From: Kribbella amoyensis
Lineage (GTDB): Bacteria > Actinomycetota > Actinomycetes > Propionibacteriales > Kribbellaceae
Length of the DNA stretch: 64,000 nucleotides
Reading direction: 5' to 3'
Assembly: GCF_007828865.1 (NCBI RefSeq)
Contig: NZ_VIVK01000001.1
Coordinates: 4,464,001-4,528,000 of the forward strand
Shown here: piece by piece, positions 20,601-25,902 of the stretch
Position numbering within the stretch: the stretch's first letter is position 1
Layout of the letters: each line of letters begins with the position of its first letter
Program-made: the position numbers and the translations under genes
Notes under the pieces: model-generated
What the model saw: the letters and a program-made list of their open reading frames with translations, nothing else
What the model was told of the DNA's origin: nothing
Databases searched by the model: none

Positions 20601-22863
20601 CGCCACCCCCGCACCGGTTCTGCGGACCGACAGCAAGCGGCAGTCTGACCTCGGGTACTGGCAGGCCGCGCTGAGTGGCGCCCAGCCGTTGGTCCTCCCC
20701 ACGGATCGCCCGCGCCCGGCCGGTGGATCCGCGACGGCCGAAGTCGTGCATCATCTCGACGCCGCGCTCGGCGACGCCGTGTTCGCGTTCAGCCGCGATC
20801 GCCGGGTCAGTCCGCTGATGACGATGCTCGCCGCCGTCGGTACCGTGCTCGGCCGGTTCGCCGCCCAGGACGACGTCACCATCGGCGCCGCCGCGCTGCG
20901 GAGCCAGGGCGCCAAGCCGTTGCCGCTCCGCCTCGACCTGTCCGGTGAGCCGGATCTCGGCGAACTGGCGCAGCGCGTCCGCGAGACCACGACGGCCGCG
21001 TTCGACCACGCCGGCGCCGACCTCGCCGTCCTCGAGCAGGATCCGCTGTTCCAGGTGCTCGTCGAGTTCGAGCCGTCGGACGCTGAGCTCGCGGCCGACC
21101 TGGATCTCCGGCTCACGCTCACCCATCAGCCCGGTGGGATCACCTGTACCGCGACCTACCGGACCGGGTTGTTCGACGAGTCGACGATCGTCCGCGTCCT
21201 CGCGTACCTGGAAGCCGTCCTGCGTCGCGCGACCAGCGAGTTCGGTCGCTCGCTGCCCGAGCTGATGGCCCCGATCGGCAACGACCTCGACCTCCTCGGC
21301 GAACTGGAGGGCGAGCCGCCCGCGTCCGGTCCGGTCGGCCGGTCCCGCCGGGACGCCGTCGTGGCCGGTGAACTCAGCGGGCTGCACACGTTGTTCGAGC
21401 AGCAGGTCGCCCGGACGCCGGACGCGATCGCGCTGATCCAGGGCGCCCGCGAGATCACGTACGCCGAGCTCGACCGTCGCGCGAACGCGGTCGCCTGGCA
21501 GCTCGTCGATCTCGGGGTGAAGCCGGGCCAGGTCGTCGCGGTCCGCGTCGGCCGGAGCGCCGAGCTCGTGATCGCAGTCCTCGCCGTGCTCAAGTCCGGC
21601 GCCGCCTACCTCCCGCTCGACCCGGGCGTGCCGGAGTCGCGGTGGGCGTTCATGACCGACGACGCGGCCGCGGTCGCAATGGTCGGGGACGACGCGGCGC
21701 TCGCGGATCGGCTCGGCCTGCGGCTGATCCCGGTCGGCGCGGGCGACGCGGACGCCCGGGCCAAGCAGGCACCGCCGGTCCAGGCCGCCGCGGATGACGT
21801 TGCCTACTGCATCTACACGTCCGGCTCGACCGGCAGCCCGAAGGGTGTCCTCGTCCCGCATCGCGGCCCGGTCAACCTGATCCGGCACTACCTGCGGACC
21901 CGCTCGTCGCTGCGGACGTTGCAGTGGAGCTCGTTCGGGTTCGACGTCCACGTGCAGGAGATGTTCACCGCGCTCGCCTCCGGGTCCGCGCTGGTGCTGA
22001 TCGGCGAGGACGACCGGTACGACCCGGACGCGGTGCTGGCCGCGCTCACGGAGTACTCCGTGCAGCGGTTGTTCATGACGTTCACCCCGCTGACCGCGTT
22101 GCTGGCCACGCTCGAGGAGATGCCGGAGCTGCCCGCGTTGCGCGAGATCGTCGCCGGTGGTGAGGCGATGGTGATGACGCACGGGATCCGCGACTTCCTC
22201 GCCGCGCACCCGCACTGCGTGCTCTACAACGAGTACGGGCCGACCGAGGCGTCCGTGGTCACCACGATCCACCGGGTCGACCCCGACGACGACCGGCCGT
22301 CGATCGGCCGGCCCATCGACGGCGTCGTGGTCCGGTTGCTCGACGAGGCACTCCGGCCGGTCCCGGTCGGCGCGATCGGCGAAATCCACCTCGGCGGCCT
22401 GGCCGTTGCCCACGGCTACGTCGGCCGGCCGGACGAGACGCTGACCGTGTTCGTCGGCGACCCGGGGCATCCGGGCGGCCGGCTGTACCGGACCCGTGAC
22501 CTGGCCCGCTGGCGTCCGGACGGCACGCTGGACTACCTCGGCCGCGTCGACGACCAGGTGAAGATCCGCGGCCACCGGGTCGAGCCGGGCGAGACCGAGC
22601 ACGTCCTCGCCGACCTGCCGGGCGTGACCGACGCGGTCGTGGTCGCGTGTACCGATCCGGGCGGCGAGACCTGCCTGATCGGGTACGTCGTGCTGGCCGA
22701 CGGGGATCCCGCGGTGCTGACCAGGCTGATGATGGAGCTGACCAAGGAGCTGCCCATCTACCTGGTCCCGGCCGACCTGATCCCGTTGGAGGATCTCCCG
22801 CTCGACGCCAGCGGCAAGCTCGACCGCGCCCGCCTCCCCGAACCGGAATGGCTCAAGGACTGA
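11659..22863 (+). CDS. Giant hybrid CAL-PKS-NRPS megasynthase
   Basis: 3,734 residues. Order: AMP-binding CAL/FAAL-like domain (~20-580; TSSGTTTGTPK, WGMTETVTG, TGDQAFI, GGKVIRPL); an acidic repeat-rich disordered linker (~590-1710); ketosynthase (~1713-2120); acyltransferase (~2190-2480; GHSVGEYAA with Ser2287, RAFHS with His2388, the Phe-His form typical of malonyl-CoA); a second low-complexity linker (~2525-2760); ACP (~2765-2845; LGADSLSM, phosphopantetheine site Ser2799); the C-terminal half of a condensation domain (~2995-3205); and an NRPS adenylation domain (~3242-3734; YTSGSTGSPKG, YGPTEAS, final Lys motif ASGKLDRA). The KS lacks its Cys and first His. No KR, second carrier or thioesterase follows. 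It would activate an acid and an amino acid, but how they are joined is unclear. Start GTG 11659; an ATG at 11710 is possible. Confidence 0.93.
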   Translation: MVRNGVDRPAISTGPALMIPAGYPRDLPSALLRAARDFGAAGVVEIGPDGRETRLDFPTLLELAARILAGLRANGVRAGDPAVVHCTEPVGFFAAFWACALGGIRPLPIAPAPEGDRSEEGRERLRRITELLGWTVLIGRPADLPDDLGLPVLDPDALAGHEPTSEYHRPAADDVALLMTSSGTTTGTPKIIQLTHRGLVEFAAGTPAMLPVRPGQVTLNWLPLDQSGAFLLYHLLPVFTGCTNIHVSPDWIRAAPLRWLDLMDQHRVNHSWAPNFGYRLVTGAIAEDPDRHWDLSALRSLVSGGEQITVPVTSEFLRLTNRFGVVPETFVAAWGMTETVTGITFARPGLTPNVHRVRISASGAVEWVDQATTPGKVAVARPGKARTEAPGVLSLVSVGAPAPGTTVRIVGPNGAVLPEGRIGQLQIASARVTPGYLGNPDADRAAFPAGNWPARKWLATGDQAFITGGQVVITGRDSDRIVLDGQNHLAHDLEALAGAVPGTVDGLVAACGVADPGTGSDRLVVFYAVTPESPESVAEGIRLVLYERLGLTAQPVPVPRENFPTTPGGKVIRPLLKQRLIEGTLDRPVPEPAARVQEDDPSERTTELPVVRLAWRRELKESIPKPPERPTLGGSREDEEPDEEEHFFDGKAFSTPPSESDAGGAAAVDDAETTLLPAVRSKLADAQASDTAAPSDDGTQETEAAQPADDAEPTDNAELTDNAELTDSAQPTESVEPTEGAGSTESAGPTDSAEPTDSTRLTDDGQSAALVEAADEVSTEAPAPDGAATLEASTASEQAASAQLDDAETTVLPAIKSKARSAASTPTTQEADPAGPADARPSSDASALTLEQSAEPEVPADGQFADEVTAAEPATQDTESTAPADAEPSADTNAPALAEAAEAASAPGNTDDEVPGLPEAVADVPAEVPTSAEQASAAPSEPTEAVPADTQPQVLADAQPDVPAVSTDAQPDVQAVSTDDQPDVPADAESAVSTDAQPDVPADAEPELSVDGLSAATTDDQPEVLADVESEAPADGLPTATTDATTADPAAAQTTADASATPDVPADAQLPAEFDDQRLAEAPGVTLADSAASTDVEPLAGKDELAAITTDAQPVGATEEQPVGTADQIAAGSEDESSVGATEALLAGSLVEQPTAAEPQLADAQDEQNSGMADELVGPAVAPDEKFAEAPDKQDAETTDEQLARAAEAASATAEDRTAGASDKQDAETTDEQLDGSADVQADAAEEPFAGEPDALDAGTADEELADSAEARPVTAPGEQTTGTGVGQLAASGELARTAGEQLVGLEEFASTTGEQPVGPEEVSGAAGVHPVGPEELAGAAGERPAGAEEVAGTGGEQVVGSGEQLAGTSDEPSSEGAEETGSAEPRADLQESVPADDGSETASVAARADDSADEQTASDADEQKPSDADEQSPVVRGDGITDDESDAEAEDVQTVAPAEAQEVAASEEQSDDPTADGTAEAEASAADGERAAEVQAHASADAAIVPVSADAVAGESGDADAVTSDDVPGGVPAEADASADGPVVLAGDKQVASPTRTRAGSLAEARGGVRTDDESAGTAEVRRGPVAAEFERAVDGSARAPERRAEGGQPVAAEFAGVSAPVGTAAVREVPERNQNSPVEQVARAEGDAVDDQVADGAAPLKDRVGDGLVVAPAVDEAAVVDELPTAPAPERAAVEQPVATRAKAVSAAGQGDAVAVVGLAARLPGADGLEQFWDNLVGGVESIRRFAPDEVRGGGEAFGDDELVAVSGALDDVESFDAAYFGLSAREAELTDPAQRLFLEVCQQALEHGGYAGPSGRIGIFAGSGMNLYAQQNQAGENLATRVAYRLGLTGPAIGVQAASSSSLVAVHLACQALRSGDADLALAGAAAVHVPQATAYHATPESIMSPTGQVRAFDAGADGTVGGNGVAAVLLKRLDQAIADGDTVYAVIRGSAVSNGDGQVELVERALEKAGVPAESISYLEANAAGSAADDVAEFRALSTALRKHTDKVGFCTIGSVKPNIGHLDSAAGMAGLIKTVLMLQHRTLVPTINVDKPHPELPLAGGPLTIGTEVRDWESGTPLRAGVSALDAHGTSAHVILEEAPRQVRRGDDGPVVLPLSAPDSHGLTDLAALFGTDLEDGTGHRLIDLASTAALGRPAHRHRIAVTGSSERELAEGLGTAIASEVPRGGPGPLGYAFTGQGAARRGMAAALASRFPVFRAVLDECDKVYAEEFGGSLLDLLLTPAGTDGVWPTETAQPALFAFELALARLWQSFGVQPALVVGHSVGEYAALCVADALSLADGVRLTAKRGELMQRGTVPGAMVAVRADADRVRELAQTPGVEVAAGNGPQSFVLAGSEVIVGQLAEQLDRLEVAWQRLDVDRAFHSSLVDPILADFAAVVAGIKLKPLRLPMVSSWSGELLESGTILDSDYLVGQLRQPVLFGDAVEALTAAGCRRFLELGPDAVLSPAGRRIAPNSTWIPAQRLGQDPVLATMNGLAELYLQGTEITWSKVYPDGGRVPLPTYPFRRIHHPVDPSARPVARIHQPAVEEERPVERTSGSLKRIPLDPPPASAKAAEPEVEPAEPDSSPFAIPADDHDRPATVRPTVPEVAAGTEVKVKLVTGKKSQRAAEAIQTGVDAKADVDAKAGVPGEAAAVSAKATPAAEAESRPLQAAEPGAEMAAADVAAEPSEHAVAAAEGVSAEAQVADTEVVDERATEAEATEAEGAETAEVQAAEVRAAHAEVADAGDVAADALDAAERYREALGVVLDLTGEQLGLDPYDVTVDHTFVELGADSLSMLRVVEVVAQRFDVEVAVSELFDELKTPHQLASAVASRTNPGGPVDPLDLLTPPAPVEEPQDSRAALAVLGSGLAELAAKVDAAAAATSEAELPGSGMAALMSQQLRVASQLVEGVTKLMHEQLALLTEATPLAATAPPENPNQAKPANTEVLDALDEATATQKQDERQDSAPIPGTEQDATPAPVLRTDSKRQSDLGYWQAALSGAQPLVLPTDRPRPAGGSATAEVVHHLDAALGDAVFAFSRDRRVSPLMTMLAAVGTVLGRFAAQDDVTIGAAALRSQGAKPLPLRLDLSGEPDLGELAQRVRETTTAAFDHAGADLAVLEQDPLFQVLVEFEPSDAELAADLDLRLTLTHQPGGITCTATYRTGLFDESTIVRVLAYLEAVLRRATSEFGRSLPELMAPIGNDLDLLGELEGEPPASGPVGRSRRDAVVAGELSGLHTLFEQQVARTPDAIALIQGAREITYAELDRRANAVAWQLVDLGVKPGQVVAVRVGRSAELVIAVLAVLKSGAAYLPLDPGVPESRWAFMTDDAAAVAMVGDDAALADRLGLRLIPVGAGDADARAKQAPPVQAAADDVAYCIYTSGSTGSPKGVLVPHRGPVNLIRHYLRTRSSLRTLQWSSFGFDVHVQEMFTALASGSALVLIGEDDRYDPDAVLAALTEYSVQRLFMTFTPLTALLATLEEMPELPALREIVAGGEAMVMTHGIRDFLAAHPHCVLYNEYGPTEASVVTTIHRVDPDDDRPSIGRPIDGVVVRLLDEALRPVPVGAIGEIHLGGLAVAHGYVGRPDETLTVFVGDPGHPGGRLYRTRDLARWRPDGTLDYLGRVDDQVKIRGHRVEPGETEHVLADLPGVTDAVVVACTDPGGETCLIGYVVLADGDPAVLTRLMMELTKELPIYLVPADLIPLEDLPLDASGKLDRARLPEPEWLKD
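13430..16795 (+). repeat. Low-complexity acidic repeat region inside the megasynthase gene
   Basis: Encodes ~1,120 residues dominated by Ala, Asp, Glu, Thr, Ser, Pro, Gln and Val with almost no aromatics. Several degenerate repeat families follow one another: six-residue AELTDN/AQPTES units (~13,790-13,950), eleven-residue AQPDVPAVSTD units (~14,530-14,670), DKQDAETTDEQL units (~15,235-15,365) and EEVAGTGGEQ-like units (~15,560-15,760). The frame stays intact throughout, and both repeat phase and composition read as one disordered protein segment. Confidence 0.85.
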
Positions 22864-22869
22864 CCCGTA

Positions 22870-23442
22870 CTAGCACCGCGTCCGCTCGACAGTTGCCAGC
22901 CACTCCGAAGTGGCTCGCGGATCGGTCAGCTGGACGACGGCCAGGTGGGACCAGCGAGGCTGCCGGGTCCGCTCGGTGAGTTCGCGATGCCGTACCGCGC
23001 TGAGCCGCCACGACCGGCGGATCGGGTGCTCGGGCCGCAGCCACCACAACGGGGTCTCGCGGTGCCCGTGCCACAAGCGTTCCCGAGTGACGATCCGCCG
23101 GACCGACCGCTTGGCCGCACGGCTCACCACCACCCGTCGCGGATAGTCGAGCCAGAGCAGCGTGTCGGCCCGGGTCCACAGCTGTTCGCGGATCCGCGGT
23201 GGCGCCTCGGAATCGGCCGGCGGTCCCTGCGAGTCGAACAGCCAAGCCCCGCCCGCCGTGATCCGGTCGATCTCGGCCTCGAAGCTGGGCGCCATCCGCA
23301 GGTCGGGCCCGTAGTACAGCGCGTCGAGCTCGTACAGCGGCAGGCCGAGGAGTGGCGCGAGCCGGCGAGCGAGCGTCGTCTTGCCCGATCCGCCCAGGCC
23401 GGCGATGAGGACTTTGCGTGGTGATGGACCCGAGGTACTCAT
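22870..23442 (-). CDS. P-loop kinase, FlaR/adenylate-kinase-like (topology-modulation protein family)
   Basis: About 190 residues. The Walker A motif is LIAGLGGSGKTTLARRLA near the N-terminus, followed by the family feature LPLYELDALYYGPDL and an Arg-rich lid-like helix (LDYPRRVVVSRAAKRSVRRIV). These small P-loop proteins resemble nucleotide kinases and are often annotated as topology modulation or adenylate kinase-like proteins; the true substrate is not known. Start at the ATG of MSTSGPSPRKV. It converges on the megasynthase with a 6-bp gap, and its promoter side is interrupted by the IS481 element, whose left target repeat lies 50 bp upstream of its start. Confidence 0.8.
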   Translation of the reverse strand: MSTSGPSPRKVLIAGLGGSGKTTLARRLAPLLGLPLYELDALYYGPDLRMAPSFEAEIDRITAGGAWLFDSQGPPADSEAPPRIREQLWTRADTLLWLDYPRRVVVSRAAKRSVRRIVTRERLWHGHRETPLWWLRPEHPIRRSWRLSAVRHRELTERTRQPRWSHLAVVQLTDPRATSEWLATVERTRC

Positions 23443-23545
23443 GGCGCCGATTCTGGAGTCGCCGGGTCCTGGCGGTCCAAGACGCAACTGCTCTAGTTGT
23501 ACCGGGTCGAGACGTTGGTGGCAGGTGGGGTGGGGTTGACGTGAG

Positions 23546-23602
23546 GAGAACCTCCGGTTGGGGTGTGGCTTGTCGAAGGCTTCACACTCACCGGAGGTTC
23601 TC
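23546..23602 (+). promoter_or_regulatory. Hairpin sequestering the transposase ribosome-binding site
   Basis: GAGAACCTCCGGT (23546-23558) pairs perfectly with ACCGGAGGTTCTC (23590-23602), a 13-bp stem ending immediately before the GTG at 23603. The GGAGG Shine-Dalgarno (23593-23597) is inside the 3' arm. Transcripts reading in from outside would hide the ribosome site, a known way for insertion sequences to limit transposition. Confidence 0.75.
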
Positions 23603-24571
23603 GTGTCCCACCGTAACGCGCGTACGACGTTTCATGGCCGGTTGCTGATCGTGCAGCGGCACCGGGCCGGGTGGGCGCAGGCGCATATCGCGAAGGCGAT
23701 GGGTGTGTCGCGCAAGTGTGTGAAGACCTGGCTCGATCGGTACGAGGCTGAAGGCGAGGCGGGTCTGCGGGACCGGTCGTCGCGGCCGCATCGGTGTCCG
23801 CGGCGTACGCCGGCCGAGGTCGAGCAGCGGGTCCTGGACGCGCGGGAGCGGTTGCGGCTCGGTCCGGAACCGATCGCGGCCCAGACCGGGGTACCGGCCC
23901 GGACGGTGTCGCGGATCCTGCGCCGCCACCGGGTGCCGCATCTGGCCGTGTGTGACCCGATCACCGGTCAGGTGATCCGGGCCTCCAAGACCACCGCGAT
24001 CAGGTACGAGCGGGACCGGCCAGGCGAACTGGTCCACATGGACGTGAAGAAGATCGGCCGGATCCCCGACGGCGGCGGCTGGCGCGCACACGGCCGCGCC
24101 AGCGCCTCGACCCGCCGCGACCGCAGCACCCGGGTCGGGTTCGACTACGTGCACTCACTCGTCGACGACCACTCCCGGCTGGCCTACTCAGAGATCCTGC
24201 CCGACGAGAAAGGCCCCACCTGCGCCGGCTTCCTGACCCGCGCCATCGCCTTCTTCGCCGCGCACGGCATCACCCGGATCGAACGGTTGATGACCGACAA
24301 CGCCTGGTCCTACCGCTGGTCACTGCGCGAGGTCTGCGCCACCCACGCCATCACCCAGAAATTCATCAAACCCCACTGCCCCTGGCAGAACGGGAAGGTC
24401 GAGCGCCTCAACCGGACCCTGCAAACAGAGTGGGCCTACCGGCAGGTCTTCACCACCAACACCGAACGCACCGCCGCACTTGCACCCTGGCTCGAGTCCT
24501 ACAACACTCAACGCCCACACACCGCACTCGGAGGACACCCACCCATCACCCGACTGCAACCAACCTCATGA
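23603..24571 (+). CDS. IS481-family transposase
   Basis: About 322 residues. An N-terminal helix-turn-helix region (GWAQAHIAKAMGVSRKCVKTWLDRY) is followed by a second HTH-like segment and an RNase H-fold DDE integrase core (~residues 115-320). The acidic triad is in VHMDVKKIGRI, LMTDNAWSY and NGKVERLNRTLQTEW. I start at the GTG of VSHRNARTTF because it has GGAGG at the right distance; the open frame extends 15 codons further upstream through the regulatory hairpin. No frameshift or stop, so it should be active. Confidence 0.95.
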   Translation: MSHRNARTTFHGRLLIVQRHRAGWAQAHIAKAMGVSRKCVKTWLDRYEAEGEAGLRDRSSRPHRCPRRTPAEVEQRVLDARERLRLGPEPIAAQTGVPARTVSRILRRHRVPHLAVCDPITGQVIRASKTTAIRYERDRPGELVHMDVKKIGRIPDGGGWRAHGRASASTRRDRSTRVGFDYVHSLVDDHSRLAYSEILPDEKGPTCAGFLTRAIAFFAAHGITRIERLMTDNAWSYRWSLREVCATHAITQKFIKPHCPWQNGKVERLNRTLQTEWAYRQVFTTNTERTAALAPWLESYNTQRPHTALGGHPPITRLQPTS

Positions 24572-24581
24572 CCGGGTACAT

Positions 24582-24750
24582 CTAGTGCCCCGTGTTGGAA
24601 GTTGCTTGGCGCTTGCGGCGCCCAGGCACGCACCTCGCGGCACCGGCCGATCATCCACGATGGCACCGCATCGAGGACGCTCGTCCGGCACCGCGATGCA
24701 CGCACCTGACCACCGCAATCACTCAAGAAACTTCCAACACGGGGCACTAG
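24582..24750. repeat. MITE-like palindromic element A
   Basis: 169 bp with 27-bp terminal inverted repeats, one mismatch, beginning CTAGTGCCCCGTGTTGGAAG on both strands. No coding capacity. The interior has a run GCACCTCGCGGCAC, then CCACGATGGCACC and GCATCGAGG, which are also found in the element at 42658-42826. The IS481 copy is inserted at its left CTAG. Long terminal repeats, small size and a second family member support a non-autonomous mobile element or structured repeat. Confidence 0.75.
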
Positions 24751-24778
24751 CGGTAACGGATCAGGTTATGGCTCGAAG

Positions 24779-24808
24779 GGCCGGGCCGCCTCGGGGTGCG
24801 GCCCGGCC
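24779..24808. terminator. GC hairpin between element A and the 24.9 kb membrane gene
   Basis: GGCCGGGCCGC (24779-24789) pairs perfectly with GCGGCCCGGCC (24798-24808) around an 8-nt loop. It lies beyond the 3' end of the minus-strand membrane gene and could act as a secondary terminator. There is no U tract. Confidence 0.5.
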
Positions 24809-24822
24809 GGTCTCGAGGGGTT

Positions 24823-24901
24823 GGTTCTGCACCGCGGACGGGGGAGCGGCCCGATGCCGGCCCTCCCGTCGGCACCGGCCCACCGTCCGTGGTGCAGAAC
24901 C
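24823..24901 (-). terminator. Long stem downstream of the 24.9 kb membrane gene
   Basis: GGTTCTGCACC-G-CGGACGG (24823-24841) and its complement at 24883-24901 match at 18 of 19 positions around a 41-nt GC-rich interior that can form further stems. It starts 12 bp past the stop of the minus-strand gene at 24914, the right place for its terminator, though the stem is much longer than needed. Confidence 0.5.
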
Positions 24902-24913
24902 CGCGTGCGATCC

Positions 24914-25465
24914 TCATCCCTCCCGAGGATCGATCGCAGTCGCCGGGGTCCGTCGGCGGAGCAGCGCGAACGCACTGATCACACAGATGAGCAGCGAGTA
25001 CACCGCCCAGACGGATCCGACGTTTCCCAGGCCCGGTCCGTTCCCCCGGGAGCCGAGGGCGACGACGGCGGTGACCGCGACCAGCGCGATCAGCGGGCCG
25101 GTCCAGCCCAGCACGCCCATCCGTACCGGCTGCTCGTCCTCGGCCGGCGCCTCGTCGGCCGAGGTCGGGGGTACAGCGGAACCACGGATGGACTCGTGCA
25201 GGGCCGCGACGCCGCAGGAGGCGGCGACGTTGAGCAGCAGCAACCGGTCGGCGACCTCACCGAGCGACGCCCCGTGCGGACCGAGAGTGCCGTACACGAC
25301 GGCGTACAGGTCCACGGGAACGGTGACAGCGGCGGCGGCGACGACGGCGAGCTGGAGGAGCCGGGGCCGGCGGACGGAGGTCCGGAGCCGGCCGTGCGGC
25401 GTGATCGCGAGCACGACCACGCCGGAGAAGAAGAAGGCGAAGACGAGCAGTACCGCGACGTCCAT
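24914..25465 (-). CDS. Integral membrane protein, unknown function
   Basis: A 183-residue protein with about four to five hydrophobic segments: VAVLLVFAFFFSGVVVLAIT at the N-terminus, then LLQLAVVAAAAVTVPVDLYAVV, LLLLNVAASCGVAAL, WTGPLIALVAVTAVVAL and VYSLLICVISAFALL near the C-terminus. A hydrophilic acidic loop (ADEAPAEDEQP) lies in the middle. No motif assigns a family or reaction. It starts at an ATG and ends next to strong hairpins. It has a 437-bp upstream region and no same-strand partner, so it is probably monocistronic. Confidence 0.65.
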   Translation of the reverse strand: MDVAVLLVFAFFFSGVVVLAITPHGRLRTSVRRPRLLQLAVVAAAAVTVPVDLYAVVYGTLGPHGASLGEVADRLLLLNVAASCGVAALHESIRGSAVPPTSADEAPAEDEQPVRMGVLGWTGPLIALVAVTAVVALGSRGNGPGLGNVGSVWAVYSLLICVISAFALLRRRTPATAIDPREG

Positions 25466-25902
25466 CAGGACCTGTCCCTACGGTCGAGCGTTGCCCCGGA
25501 CAACGCTGGTGGACGTACGTACGACCCGGTTGTCCACGCGAGCGGCGAAGGGTCACCCCTCCACCGCACACGCGAACGGCCAATCCCTGACATGCAGGCC
25601 CCCTGATTGCCCTCGGACGGCGTGCCCCCCACCCCATCCATCCGTTGCATCGGGCCCCAAGGGCAGCTCGTTACACAGATTGCGGGATTGAGTAAAAATT
25701 GCACAAAATTGCGCGGGAGATCCGTTTCCGCACCGCAGTTCTGTGTGCGGTACGTCGCCGACCGGACGACGATTCGTCACCACGGCCTTGGTCGCTGCGA
25801 CGGCAGCGATCCGGACTGCCGGACGGACGGAATGTCAGCTTGTCCGACAACATCCATCCGGCCGATCCGGTGCATCGAACCCCGGCGCGGGGCCGGGTGG
25901 GG
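25466..25902. other. Intergenic region with an AT-rich patch
   Basis: 437 bp between the membrane gene and the ROK kinase stop. No gene is supported. Around 25,680-25,720 the DNA is unusually AT-rich; on the minus strand it holds two direct copies of GCAATTTT 10 bp apart, near a possible promoter for the gene at 25465, though ~200 bp from its start. Nothing else stands out. Confidence 0.4.

Larger units (their letters stand above)
23498..24580 (+). mobile_element. IS481-family insertion sequence, complete
   Basis: 1,083 bp bounded by imperfect terminal inverted repeats: 23498-23524 starting TGTACCGGGTC and 24554-24580, whose complement starts TGTACCCGGTC (22 of 27 match). It is flanked by a 6-bp direct repeat TCTAGT at 23492-23497 and 24581-24586, the target duplication. 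It holds one transposase gene. Intact ends, intact gene and a perfect duplication indicate a recent insertion. It landed on the CTAG at the left end of the MITE-like element that begins at 24582. Confidence 0.93.

Noticed and set aside
14521-22602. A 2,693-codon open frame on the minus strand opposite the megasynthase
   Set aside because: It is a shadow of GC-rich codon bias and of the repeat linker; it has Arg-rich low-complexity content and no domain, while the plus strand carries clear CAL, KS, AT, ACP and A motifs.
22870-24580. Idea that the kinase and transposase belong to a biosynthetic cluster with the megasynthase
   Set aside because: The kinase converges on it, belongs to a generic P-loop family, and the IS is a later insertion; no functional link is visible.
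25671-25853. A 60-codon minus-strand frame in the 25.5-25.9 kb gap
   Set aside because: AT-rich, with no ribosome site and no family; better explained as promoter DNA.
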